NCBI GenBank assembly: GCA_947034885.2
Contig: OZ019759.1
Span: forward strand, 2,048,501 to 2,112,500
Length of the DNA: 64,000 bases
From: Thuidium tamariscinum
Taxonomy: Eukaryota; Streptophyta; Bryopsida; Hypnales; Thuidiaceae
Direction: 5' to 3'
The notes under the pieces are model-generated. The model saw only the letters and a list, made by a program, of their open reading frames with translations. It was not told where the DNA came from and ran no database searches. Below, piece by piece: positions 23,686 to 34,978 of this stretch. Each line of letters starts with the position of its first letter. Position 1 is the stretch's first letter. The translations under genes and the position numbers were made by a program.

Positions 23686-26600
23686 TGTGGGAACCTAGAA
23701 TACAGGTTTTTAATATTTAGTATAGAATTAGGAATAAGGAAGCTAATCTTAGATAAATTTTTCGATTCTTTGATCAAGAATAAGAAAAATTAGGAAGATT
23801 AGGAAGAGGTGTAAATTGGAGATATCCAATTAGGATAATTAGGTTAAGGAAGGGAAGTGCAAACCCTTACCTGACCAGAAAGTCTAGAACCAGATTGAGG
23901 ATCTGGGGTTCAACCCTAGGATCATGGACGGGTCCAGATGTCATCCAAGGGCCACCATCAGTCGTCTAGGAACCAACGAAACCCTAACCGGCAATGACGG
24001 CGCCGCCGGGAGGAAGTGGATGAAACCCTAACGATGGGACATCCGGAAATCATGGAACTGCCAGTTAATGGCTAGTTCCAGAGTTCAAGGGGTCATGGCT
24101 GATGGAGGGGTCGTCACTCTCATTTGGTGGCGATTCAGTTTGGTGTTGCTTGGGTGTGTTTTGAGAGCTCTTTTGTGTTGTGAGAGCGGGAGTTTTGAGA
24201 GCTTCAGAGTTTCCGGTTCCTGCATCGCGGAAGGGCGCGCGGCCGACTTGAAGGAAGAGGGTTTTGAGTGAGCGCCTTGTGTTTTCTTTGAGTGCCGGTT
24301 GTTTTTGGAGGGTTTGTGGTGAGATAATCTATCTTGAAGTCTTGAGCTCTCATCTGAGTGAGAGATGGGAAGGTCTGAGGAAGCGGAGGATCCGGTTTCC
24401 CTAAACCTGAAGTCTGTGACTCCAGGAGTACCCAAGGATGCCAAAGAGCGCGCGTATTTGGAGGAGGACCTGACCCAGATCGGCTGCCTAGGGTTGCTGC
24501 AACGCCCATGGAACCTCAAGGATGAAGAGATGGTCTGGGAGGTGATGGAGGATCAGTCCAGTGAGTGGAGTTGGACTGTTAGGGCGCTTCCTAACCGGTG
24601 GACAGCGGAGCTTTGGAGGAAGGCGTATGGGTTTCCTAAGGAGGGAGAAGGAGGAGCCTCAAGGACGGACAAGTTCTTGAAGGGTAAGTTCTCCAAACCT
24701 CCGCATCCTAAAGACGGGTATACAATCGCGGAATGTGCAAACAAGAGGGATAGGAGAGTGCTAGAGTTCCTAACCCCTATCTGTATCCGGAAAGGCCAAC
24801 CCAGATTACAACCACCATAGCCAACACGATCTTTGGGGCACTATCCGGGGACTGGAAGGTTAGTTGGGGGATAGTAATCCGGGATCATGTAGGAAAGTTA
24901 GTAACCGCGGCCGGAAAGTCCAAACCCACCATCCTCAGTCCTTTTCTCTTCCATCTGTATCACTCTCTTGATTTGCTGAGGGATAGAGAGGCCACATTGT
25001 ACAAGTCGGCTTTAGTGATGCTGAAGTTTGACATCAGTCCTCCCCCGGTATCGAAAGTTGAAGAAGAGAGAGAGGGAAAGGAAGTCTCAAAAGGACGAGG
25101 GTCTTCAGAGAAGGAGAGAAAGCAAGAGAAGGTTCCTGTTTCAAGGAAGGGAAAGGAGCCAGAGATTGAGGAAGTGAAAGAGAATCCGGTCTGGCCGAGT
25201 GACAGGAAGGAGGATCCGTTGGGAATTGTTATTGCGGATTTGGAGAGGATCCGAAAGGATTAGAGTGGGGAAAGAGAGGAAGTCCGGAAGGCATGTAGAC
25301 TAATGGGAAACATCAGCACCTCTATTTTGTGTGAGAGAATAGAGGAACTTCTAAAAAATCAGGATGTTGGGAAGTGGGAGAGCCGAATTGCGGAATTGTC
25401 CACTCAGGTTAGGGATCTCCAACATCAGTTGGAGAAGAAGTCTGAAGAGTCTAGGAGGCTGTTGGGTGAGTCCCAAGCAACCCTCATGCGGGTCCAAGAT
25501 TCTATTAAGATTCCGGGCGATGTACTTAACAAAGCAAAATTATTTGATGAGGAAGTGCATAAGGCAGGACTGGCAGTCGCTTCTAAGATGGTGAAGGTGC
25601 TAGTGGAGTTTGGTGAGAGGATGGAGAGAACTTTGTTTGAGATTAGGGAGGCTTTGCAAGGGGCTGGGCTGCATCCGGATCCGGAAATGGGGAAGGAAGC
25701 CAGCTAGGGTAAAGAAAGTGTAATCCCGGTTCCTCAGTTCAAAGTGGCTTCTCCACTTGACTCTAAGAAGTCCAAGGGCAAGGGATCAGTGGAAGAGAAG
25801 ACTCCACAGGCGCCCAAGGCAGCTTCCCGACTTGATCTTGATGTTGGAGAAGGGGTAACACCCGGATCCCAAATCAGGAAGCAAGTCCAGGCGGAAGATC
25901 AGGATCAGGAGACGCCTCCGAGCAAGGTATCCAAGAAGTCTCCCAAGGTTCCTAGCACGGTGAAGAGGAAGGCTACAGCCAAGCGATCGAGGGAGAGTCC
26001 CATTCAGCTGAAGTCAGACCAAGATGAGTCCCCAGAGCAGAGCAAGCACGAAGACGAGGAGTCGGATTCGGAATCCGGATCGAAATCGGAACCGGAACCA
26101 GAACCGTCAGAGCCGGCGGAAATCACGCCTCCGAAATCTGCGGGGAAGGGTAAGATAGCTGCCACACCTTCCAAAGGCAAAGCAGCTGCGTCGGCAAAGG
26201 TTTCTACCAATAGGAAACAGCCAGTACGCAAGGGAGCCGCCAAGCATGCGGATTCCCCCCAAAAGCGGATGAAGAAGTAGTTAGGAATAGAAAGTAGAGT
26301 AGGTAGAGAATTTTGAGGAGCAGATTTAGTGGAGTAGGTGGAAAGTTACCTTTCTAGTAGGTAGAAAGCAGTTAGCAAGGTGCTTTTGACTTGGAATGCA
26401 CTTGGTCAGTCAGATCCGGATTTTCAGGATCTGAGATCTACTTTTTGCGAGTCCAGTTGGGTGGATAGGAAAGTGACTTTTGTGGATAAGGAATGCCACC
26501 TGGCATTCTCTTGTCCTCTGATTTTGTTCCTTGGGGGCTTTTAGGGTTCCCTTGGGTTGGTATTTAGGGGTGGCTGTTAGTTGGTTGCCCCAGGTGTTCC

Positions 26601-27667
26601 TACTTCTGTTTTTCCTTTCATTTGCAATCTGATTTTCAGATTTCTACTTTCCAAGAGTTGGTCTGAACAAGTCTCGACTCTGGATTGGTATGCCGTGCAA
26701 TGCTAGAACCATTGGATAGTGCGAGGTAGCTGGGTTTGCAGGTGCTTGGATGAGGTGTCTCCCGCAGACTTTGTCTGAATCCGGTTCCGGGAAATTGAAG
26801 TGATTTGGTTGAGGCTATTGGTGTATTAGGATTGAAGTCTAGCTGTTGCAGTCACTTGGAGGCTTTTGTGTGGGAAAGCCGCTCTTAGATTGGGTGTGTT
26901 CTGCTAGGAGAATGGGCGCATGCCAATTGACGTGTTGTTGAGGTCCTGCTACAACCAGAAGTGAGGGATGTGCATGCAGTTAGGATCCCTTGGTTATCTG
27001 GCTCCTAGATTAAGCCTTAGGAACTGAGTTTGGGTGAGTTTGTCATTGTAGTAATGTGGGGTTTGTAGGGGTTTCCTGAGTGACCTGCTAGTTGGAATTG
27101 CAATCCGAATTAGTTGTGAGGAGGAACTTGCAGCCTATTTCTTTTATGTCTTTTGTTATTTTTCTCTTTTAGTGGAACTCCATTCACTATAATCCTGAGG
27201 AGGGTAGGATTCAACGCATCCTTCCTAAATGCCAACCGCGGACCCCTCTAATACAGAGGCTAAACTTCTTTTGTTACTTGAGTGACGAGATCCGGAAACC
27301 GGATCCGGAAGAGGTACAGAGTTTGGGCACTCCTTCCGGTTCCTAATCCGCCCAGTCGGATATTGTAAGTCCGGATAGGGAAAGATACAGAGTTTGGGCA
27401 CTCCTCCCTGTTTGGAAGTTGTTGTGAGAGTTGTAAGAGTTGTGAGATTTATGGGAAAGGCAATCTAGGAGAGTGCGGATGTTGTGAGGAAGTTTCCGGT
27501 TGTGAATCCGGTTACTGTTGTCTTGGGGTTGTTTTCCGCACCCTGGTATTCCGGTTATCTTGAGGAAACTACGTAAAATCCTGTGGAAACGATACACGAG
27601 TCATTTGAATGGTGTTAACGTCAAATTAGCACCTACAGACGGATTTGTGCTTCCTTGTGCTATGACA
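23686..27667. mobile_element. 4.0-kb LTR-like insertion with an internal gene (TSD TTTGG)
   Basis: It begins TGTGGGAACCTAG and ends GTGCTATGACA, flanked by TTTGG at 23681-23685 and 27668-27672 inside a satellite unit. TG...CA ends and a 5-bp duplication indicate retroviral-type integration. Base composition is richer in G+C than the surroundings. A broken gene occupies 24365-26280. No second LTR, primer-binding site or reverse transcriptase was found, so this is either a solo LTR with an internal gene or a non-autonomous element whose LTRs I cannot recognise. The flanks 23686-24364 and 26281-27667 hold no supported gene. Confidence 0.78.
24365..26280 (+). pseudogene. Element protein with coiled coil and lysine-rich tail, broken
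   Basis: The first frame (24365-24820) starts MGRSEEAEDPVSLNLKSV. Near 24780 a shift moves reading to a second frame that continues YPERPTQITTTIANTIFGAL, then an LSPFLFHLYHSLDLL segment. That frame stays open to 26280 except for TAG at 25261 and 25705, both where CAG would restore Gln. About 640 residues in total: a folded-looking N-terminal half, a K/E-rich linker (25040-25260), a coiled coil around IAELSTQVRDLQHQLEKK (25380-25450), and a Lys/Ser/Pro-rich acidic-basic tail (25744-26280). This is like gag-type or chromatin-associated proteins of non-autonomous retroelements, but no named family was recognised. Confidence 0.6.
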
Positions 27668-30285
27668 TTTGGATTGGGAAATTGTCATTAAACATGAACT
27701 ATGCCAATTCACCTTCAATATTTTTTTTATTCTCCATTCACACTGAATTCCAATTCTGTAGGCCACTCCAAAACGAATCCAAAAAATAACCAAGCAGCCC
27801 ATTTTTGGAAATTCAACCACAAATAGAGAATTTCAAGTTTGGAATGGGATTTTGTCATAGAACATTTATGTTCTATGACATTGCTACTTTACTATATTTC
27901 CAATTCTTCTATATTTCTTGTGGTTCCCCCTTTAGGTTGATTTTCAATTCTATAGGCCATTCTAAAATGAACCCAAGAAGTGGCAAGGCAGCCTATTTTT
28001 TGAAATTCAACACAAAACCCGGCAATTTTAAGTTTAGAATGTGAATTTGTTATAGAACATGAATGTTCTATGACATTCCAACTTCTCGATTTTTTTCATT
28101 CTGCGTTCACATTGATTTTTAATTTTGTAGACCAGTCCAAAATGAACCCAAGAAATGGTAGGGCAACCTGTTTTTTGAAATTCAACATAAAATAGGCAAT
28201 TTCAAGTTTCGAATGCAAATTTATCATAGAACATGAATGTTCTATGACATTCCAACATCTCTATATTCTTTTGGTCCCTCCTTTAATTTGATTTTCAATG
28301 CGATAGGCGATTCCAAAATGAACCCAAGAAGTGGCAGGGCAACCTATTTTTTCAAATTCAACAGAAAATGGACAATTTCAAGGTTGGAATGCGAATTTGT
28401 CATAGAACATGAATGTTCAATGACATTCCAACGTCTCTATATGTCTTTTGGTCCCCCCTTTAGGTTGATTTTTAATTCTATAGGCAGCCTATATTTTGAA
28501 ATCCAACCTAAAATAGACAATTTCAAGTTTGGGATGCGAATTTGTTGTAGAACATGAATGTTCTATGACATTCCAACGTCTCTATATGTCTTTTGGTCCC
28601 CCCTTTAGGTTGATTTTTAATTCTATAGGCATCCTATATTTGGAAATTCAACCAAAAATAGACAATTTCAAGTTTGGGATGCGAATTTGTCGTAGAACAT
28701 GAATGTTCTATGACATTTCAAGTTCTATATATTTCTTTTGGTGCCCTCTTTAGGTTGATTTTCAAATCTATAGGCCATTCCAAAATGAACCCAAGAGGTT
28801 GCAAGGCAGCCTATTTTTTCAAATTCAAGAAAAAATAAACAATCTCAAGTTTGGAATGCAAATTTGTCATAGAACCTAAATGTTCTATGACATTCCAACG
28901 TCTCTATATTTCTTTTGGTCCCCCTTTTAGGTTGATTTTCAATTCTATAGGCCATTCCAAAATGAACCTAAAAAATGGCACGGCAGCCCACTTTTTGAAA
29001 TTCAACCAAAAATAGAGAATTTCAAGTTTGGAGTGGGAATTTGTTATAGAACATGGATGTTCCATGACATTCCTACTTTACTATATTTCTTTTGGTCCCC
29101 CTTTTAGGTTGATTTTCAATTCTATAGGCCATTCCAAAATGAACTCAAGAAATGGCAGGGTAGCCTATTTTTTGAAATTCAACCAAAAATAGACAATTTC
29201 AAGTTTTGAATGCGAATTTGTCATAGAACATGAATGTTCTATGATATTCCAACGTCTCTATATTTCTTTTGGTCCCCCCTTTAGTTTGATTTTCAATTCT
29301 ATAGGCCATTCCAAAATGAATCAAGAAATGGCAAGGCAGCCTATTTTTTCAAATTCAACAAAAAATAGACAATTTCATGTTTGGAATGCGAATTTGTCAT
29401 AGAACATGAATGTTCTATGTTATTTCAACTTCTCTTTATTTCTTATGGTCCCCCTTTTAGGTTGATTTTCAATTCTATAGGCCATTTAAAATTGAACCCA
29501 AAAGTTGGCAGGGCAGCCTATTTTTTCGAATTCAACAAAAAATAGAGAATTTCATGTTTGGATTGGGAATTCGTCATAGAACATGGATGTTCTATGATAT
29601 TACAAGTTCTCTATATTTTTTTTGGTCCCCCCTTTAGGTTGATTTCCAATGCTATAGGCCACTCCAAAATGAACCCAAGAAATGGCTAGGCAACCTATTT
29701 TTTGAAATTCAACAAAAATTAGACAATTTCAAGTTTGGAATGGGAATTTGTCATAGAACATGAGTGTTCTATGACATTCAAACTTCACCATTTTTTTTAT
29801 TCTCCATTCAGATTGATTTCCAATTCTATTGGCCTTTCCAAAATGAACCCAAGAAATGGTAGGCAGCCTATTTTTTGAAATTCAACCAAAAATAGAGAAT
29901 TTAAAGTTTGGAATGGGAATTTGTCATAGAACAGTCATGTTCTATGACATTCAACTTCTCTATATTTCTTTTGTTCCCCCCTTTACATTGATTTCCAATT
30001 CTATAGGCCATGTCAAAATGAACCTAAAAAATGGCAGGGTAGCCTATTTTTGAAATTCAACAAAGAATAGACAATTTTACGTTTGGAATGGGAATTTCTC
30101 ATGTTCTATGACATCCCTACTTTTCTATATTTCTTTTAGTCCCCCTTTTATCTCCATTTTAAATTGTATGGGCAATTTGGAATTTTACTAACAAAATGAC
30201 AAGTTAGCCTATTTTTTTAAATCCAGCATAAACGATAGACCATTTCAAGTTTGGAATGGAAATTTGTCATAGAACATTCATTCTT
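27668..30285. repeat. 176/177-bp satellite array, block 3 (about 15 units)
   Basis: Satellite units resume at the TSD of the preceding insertion. Two neighbouring units near 28440-28690 lack about 55 bp between TTTTTAATTCTATAGGCA and the following CCTATATT, an internal deletion shared by both. The last unit at about 30200-30285 decays into unrelated AT-rich DNA, marking the right border. Confidence 0.92.
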
Positions 30286-31325
30286 GAAGATATAGCAACA
30301 ATTTTGAAGTTCTTTTTTAAATTATTTTATATTAAGATTTTTTAATTTTGAAGAATCTAATGATTATTTAACATATAAGGTAGCAATGACAAATACTATT
30401 TTATTTTAAATATTTATGATTTAAGTAGGTTGTCTAATTGAATTATTATTGTAATGATTACTATGTATCATTGAAAAATTTATTATTTATTATATACCTC
30501 ATTTGCTATTATAGTTTTAATTTATGAAATTTGTGGGACTAGAAATTTTATATTGACTGAACGTTTTTTAGTCAATCAATTTGACATTAAAGGCATGAAA
30601 TTTATGCTACTAGAGAACACATTGTAATTGGTGGAATTCATCCTTTTACACTATTCAAAACTAAAACAATAATAGAACTTAGTGATGATGATTCAATATT
30701 TTCTACAAAACATAATATGTATTTATTTTGAGAAAGCTAAAATATATTGAAGAAAAAAGAGATGTAATTAGAACGTGAAATCTTATGTATAAAGTAATGC
30801 ATTAAGGGGATCACAAAATTTTTGAAGTATTCCATTAGGCTTTTGAAGACTTCAATTTTTTGGAATGAAGGATATAGGGTATAGAATTTAGGGTTTAGGG
30901 ATTTAGGATTTAGGGTTCTATGCCAAAGATACATTTTTAATGACTTGTGGTTATTCTTTACATTTTCTTTTAAGGGACCTTATAGAATTTTTGAAAATAG
31001 AAACAAATGAAACATAGCGCATGTCCAAAACATTTTTTTGGTTGAAAAGATATGTTACTGAGTTTTGTAAGTCGTTTTCAAATGTCATTGTTTTGAATGC
31101 ATTTCATGTGATTTTGAAAGTAGACTACTTTGATACAAGGCTAGGAAGACTTCAAGAAGATAAATGTTTTGTCACCAATTTGTTTCCAGAGTATTTGAAG
31201 TAATTTAAGAAAGTCAAATATTGTGAGAAATAGAATAGTCAGTGCAAAGACCAAAATAATTCAAATTGAAACCACGGCTTCAAGTACACGGTCACAACTA
31301 TAGGTGAATTGCACGAGTAGGGAGC
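30286..31325. other. AT-rich spacer, no gene seen
   Basis: No supported frame apart from chance ones of about 60 codons (for example 31021-31203). A short telomere-like run lies inside it. Confidence 0.5.
30887..30915 (+). repeat. Short interstitial telomere-like repeat
   Basis: Two perfect TTTAGGG heptamers are followed by ATTTAGG and ATTTAGGG variants, just right of the satellite border. TTTAGGG is the telomere repeat of most plants, but four degenerate units can arise by chance or repair. Confidence 0.5.
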
Positions 31326-32761
31326 CTAAACCCGTGAATAAGAGAGCCTAAACCCATGAAGGCGCAACCCTAATCCTAAACCCTTTTCCTCCACACATTT
31401 CGGTTTCTTGTTGTCGCATACGAGGTGTCCATGCTTTGTCATGCTTTACGAGGTGTGAAAGTTCCAGTTTTCTCGCCCAGCCTACACGCTCCTTCTTGCT
31501 GGTTTCTTGGAGTGGCTCTGGCTTGAATTTCGTCGTGTCTATTGTTGCGGTGCGTGGTGTGCGATGGAAGCGGTGAGTTTTTTTTTCTCGTTTGCTTTGT
31601 TTTCCGTTGATCTGGTTTTTTCTTTGCTTCACGATCATGTTATTAGGTGATCTGATTTTTTCTTTGCATTGTGATCATGCTGTTAGGTGGAGGCGGCAAA
31701 TGTGAGCCTCGATTTCAAGTTTCATTCTCTGAGTTGTTGAATGGATGATTGGAAGCCAAATGTGAGCTTCAAGAGTGATTTCTTTTTCTAAGTTGCTGAA
31801 TGTGTGATTGGAATGGGGGGACTTCTGAATCTAGCGTTCTGTGCGTTCAATTTTGCGTTTAATCTAACACATGTTCACCTATTCATTTGTGCGTGACAGG
31901 TGTCTACGAGGATATCACCTACGAGGGTATCTCTTGTTCTGTCGACAATAGGTAGGATTTGCAATTTAGGTGAGGAATTTCCTTACTTTGTAGTTGGGGT
32001 TTCATAATGATGCACAATGGGAATGTTTTATGTGTGAAGTTACGGTATGTATGGCTCAAATTAGATCGTCATTCAGAACACGGGGGTTTCATAGTTTTCA
32101 GTGTGTGAGGTTATGATATGTTGAACTTGTAATTAGGTTTCTGTTTGTGAATAACAAGTGTCTGAGTCTGTGAGATAATAGTATCTTGAACTTGGAATTA
32201 TGTCTTCATTCAGAAATCGTAAGTGTTTTTGATGAGTGTTATGTGTTTGTTGATGTTGAGTGTGTGTCTTGAGCAACAGATTGATATGTGTTTTACAATG
32301 GTGAATGTTTGAGTTAATGGTTTGATGTTTGTCTGTAGAGCTTTCAGTGCTCTAGGGTTTGTAAGAGGAATTATTGATTAACCCGTTGAGTGCTTGAATG
32401 AAAGAGTTCTTGTTTAACTTATGAGAAATGGGAGAGGTGAATTGCTTGTTTTGTGAATGTATTTGCTCTTGACTATTGAGTGGATGTAATTGTGACCCTC
32501 AAAATGTTTAGTGAACAAGAAACGAGTCGTTTTGGACAGGTGTTGAGAATAAAGGATTGACGCTACCATTCGTAGGACTACCGAGGTCAGGAATTGCACA
32601 CATTCTTCAAGTCAGTAGGCTAATTTCACAGTACTCTATCAAAATATAGTAGAATTTGTGATTTGAATAACAATCAAGTTAGGTCGATGACAGTTTAGAT
32701 CGATAATAACACTTGTTTTAAACCTATAGCTTTGCCCTGTTAGATAAACCAGGACATCAAT

Positions 32762-32781
32762 GTAGGTCAAGTCAACCTAAA
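32762..32781. repeat. Palindromic motif copy (leader)
   Basis: TAGGTCAAGTCAACCTAAA, one of the near-palindromes confined to 32.6-39.3 kb. A half copy (TTAGGTCGA) lies at 32679-32687. Confidence 0.7.
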
Positions 32782-32967
32782 ATGACTTCTAGATGTCCAT
32801 AGATAGATGTGAGATACAATAATTGCTTGTGCTACCAGGAGAAAAAGAGGTCGCATATATGTAAAAAATACAAACACTCCAATTAACAAAAGAAAAAATA
32901 AAGCCCTTTATCAAACACTACATTACCTTCGTAAGAATAAAGTTCTAGTAGAGTTGAGAATCAAAAT

Positions 32968-32987
32968 TGAGGTCGACTCAACCTAAA
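32968..32987. repeat. Palindromic motif copy (leader)
   Basis: GAGGTCGACTCAACCTAAAG. The left arm keeps TCGA while the right arm has TCAA, as expected from loss of one CpG in an ancestral palindrome. Confidence 0.7.
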
Positions 32988-33123
32988 GTGCAGAAGTTAA
33001 AAGAAAACTATCCTAAATCTCTATCCAAATTGATAGACATAGTTGCAAAGTGTCCTACATGCTAAAACTGAAATACAGTTCCAAGGCAGACAAACGTTGA
33101 CATGTTGAATAACCAATGTGTAC

Positions 33124-33145
33124 TTTTAGGTCAAATCGACCTAAA
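33124..33145. repeat. Palindromic motif copy 36 nt before a splice acceptor
   Basis: TTTAGGTCAAATCGACCTAAA lies 36 nt left of the TTCCTTGCAG acceptor at 33181, the same relative position as the acceptor-side copies in the introns at 34621 and 36330. Confidence 0.7.
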
Positions 33146-33182
33146 CTAGAGAATTGAAGATAATTGACATATTCCTTGCAGA

Positions 33183-34620
33183 ATGGAAGAGCAAGTCCCA
33201 AAGCTCAAGTAGTTTTTCAAGCGACTGAACATCGCAGCTGACGACGACAATGGAGACGATTTCAACAACGAAAGGGGAGTACTGGGAGCTGAAAGATCCC
33301 GAAGTAGTTGAATGTTGGTCTCTCATGCTCATTCCGATGATACTCAAGTATTGTTTTTACCAAAAGTACAAAGACCAGTTGCCGTTTTACTCAATCTTGT
33401 ACGACAAGAAAATTAAAGAGGTCTCCCCTGACTTGGGCACTGTGATCAAGATCCATTGTGTCACAATGCAAATTAGAAAGAATGATGAGGAACAATATCA
33501 CTTCACACTAGTGATCGACTCTTTGAAGATTCCTTTCTACATAACACACTTCCTCTACAGTCTTGAGAATTCACCTTACAGTGATGAGATTCCGAAATTA
33601 AAGAAGAAAGTGGACAGTGGATATTGGAAGAACAAGAAAGGAACCCAAGTGAGCGGCAAGAATCTCTGTGACAGACTACAACAACTCTTCATTGATTTTG
33701 TTGTATCGAAGGGGAAGATGGATTTGAAGAAGAATTAGACCGCAGCCTGATCTGTATCCCATGATCCCCCAAGCTTGATTGAAGGTCAGAGCTCCCAAGG
33801 CATGCGACGTACACAACAAAGTCATGGGACCAGACAAAGTATTCAAACTGGTACACCACCGATGGGGGCTAGAAAGAGTAATCTAGCATCTTCTTCTACT
33901 AAGAAGAAGACTGAGAAAGATGGTAGCACACCTGTACCTGCTGATCTGAGCTTTGCGCTTGTTGTGACAAATGTGCCCTCTACACATGATCCAAAGCGTG
34001 TGGTGAACTATAAAGAGTCAACTGAGGCGTAAAAGAAATATTGGGTATGTTGCAGTGATGCATATATATTTGACCTTGACGAGAAGAAGAAGCTGCCAAT
34101 TGATAAGCTTGTAGCTACACCGGCCAACGTAAACATTCGAAGCCACGAGCAGCGGCTTGTCGAAGATATGTTTCATTTTTTGATGCACATGCCAGATAAA
34201 ACTGGAAAACAAACATTGTGTGTCATGCCAATGGGCCAGACTGAGAAGCCCAAAAGAGAGGACTGGGAGCTACTAAAAACGGGCGAGTTTTACATTGTAA
34301 ATGGCCATCACAGTGTGTCAACAAGCAAAATGATGGTCGATAGGAATGTGGATGAGGCCATCCTAAAGCATTTTTGCGAGTGGGATTGTTATATAGTGTG
34401 GTCTGACAACAATGAGATTCTGAGGACAATCTTTGCTTACTATAATCGTGTAAATCATTTCGTAGCTCTGAAGCCCTCTTGGTCAACAAATATTCTTGGA
34501 GCGAGAACATGCTGGATCAATATGGATAGGCCACGAAATCCGAAGGATGCCGCACTGGTGGGTACAGCTTCCGTGGTCAGATGGAATATTGATAACAAGA
34601 AGAACTCCTTGAAATTCAAG
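33183..34620 (+). pseudogene. ParB-like/methyltransferase-like gene, exon A (GHHS domain)
   Basis: ATG 33183 opens MEEQVPKLK, then TAG 33210. A shift near 33250 leads to one frame that runs to the donor at 34621, broken by TAG 33736, TGA 33748 and TAA 34030, each one C-to-T step from Gln or Arg codons. A Ser/Thr/Lys linker (33775-33930) separates an N-terminal domain from one carrying LKTGEFYIVNGHHSVSTSKM (about 34275-34335). This resembles the ParB/sulfiredoxin GxHR box, with Arg replaced by Ser, and is followed by a WDCYIVWSDNNEILR strand-helix and YYNRVNH. The same layout occurs with GNHR at 1590-1760. In bacteria such domains are often fused to DNA methyltransferases. The exon ends AAATTCAAG|GTAAATTC, phase 0. 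Confidence 0.55.
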
Positions 34621-34978
34621 GTAAATTCATTTAGGTCGAACCGACCTAATTCTATTGCTGAAAGTCTAACTCCGTTGTGTATATACACTAGAAGAAATCC
34701 CTGTTAATTTCAACGCAGCACGTCAGGAAGATTGTGTTGAGACTGCGTTGCTGAAAACGCGGAAAAAACACAAAAAAACACCAAAAAACGCGTTTTCTGT
34801 GTTTTCCTGCATTTTTAGCAACGCAGTTTCAACACAATCTACTTGACGTGCTGCGTTGAAATTAACAGGGATTTTTGCGATTTTCTTCTAGTGATATTTC
34901 TAAATGTGTACATGTTGTTTAGGTCAAGTCAACCTAATTTGGTATTCCAACTAATGATGTATCACTGTCTACAAATAG
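34621..34978 (+). other. Intron 1 with palindromic motifs at both ends and a nested MITE
   Basis: Donor GTAAATTC; acceptor CTACAAATAG. The joined codons are phase 0 on both sides. TTTAGGTCGAACCGACCTAA starts 9 nt after the donor and TTTAGGTCAAGTCAACCTAA ends about 41 nt before the acceptor. The first 40 nt align with those of the intron at 36330. Without the MITE and one target copy (211 bp) the intron is about 147 bp. Confidence 0.7.
34686..34893. mobile_element. Foldback MITE, CACTA-like, TSD ATA
   Basis: It starts CACTAGAAGAAATCCCTG and ends with the inverted CTTCTAGTG. The arms are long, with CAACGCAGCACGTCA and its inverse present, and join at an A-rich centre around 34765-34800. ATA flanks it on both sides (34683-34685 and 34894-34896). 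CACTA ends and a 3-bp duplication match the CACTA/EnSpm superfamily; at 208 bp it is non-autonomous. Arms are nearly matched, so it is young relative to its host gene. Confidence 0.85.

Larger units (their letters stand above)
31326..33182 (+). promoter_or_regulatory. Leader-like region upstream of the ParB/methyltransferase-like gene
   Basis: Around 31366-31384 are AACCCTAA and TAAACCC strings, like the telo-box of plant promoters. The segment 31330-31570 is relatively C+G rich and ends at a donor-like GCG|GTGAG near 31572. A possible small non-coding exon lies near 31901-31951 (after GTGACAG, before GTAGG). Local duplications of about 43 bp (31608-31690) and about 61 bp (31690-31820) are present. 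The region ends at TTCCTTGCAG (33181), immediately before ATG 33183. It would make sense as an intron-containing 5' leader, but no transcript supports this. Confidence 0.3.

Noticed and set aside
24085-24519. Minus-strand 144-codon frame
   Set aside because: It overlaps the better-supported plus-strand gene at 24365 and has no recognisable content.
7649-30285. CRISPR-like array of palindromic repeats
   Set aside because: Repeats are 176 bp with no unique spacers, in plant-type nuclear DNA. It is a satellite.
30887-30915. Former chromosome end
   Set aside because: Only two perfect TTTAGGG units plus variants; too short to argue for a telomere fusion.
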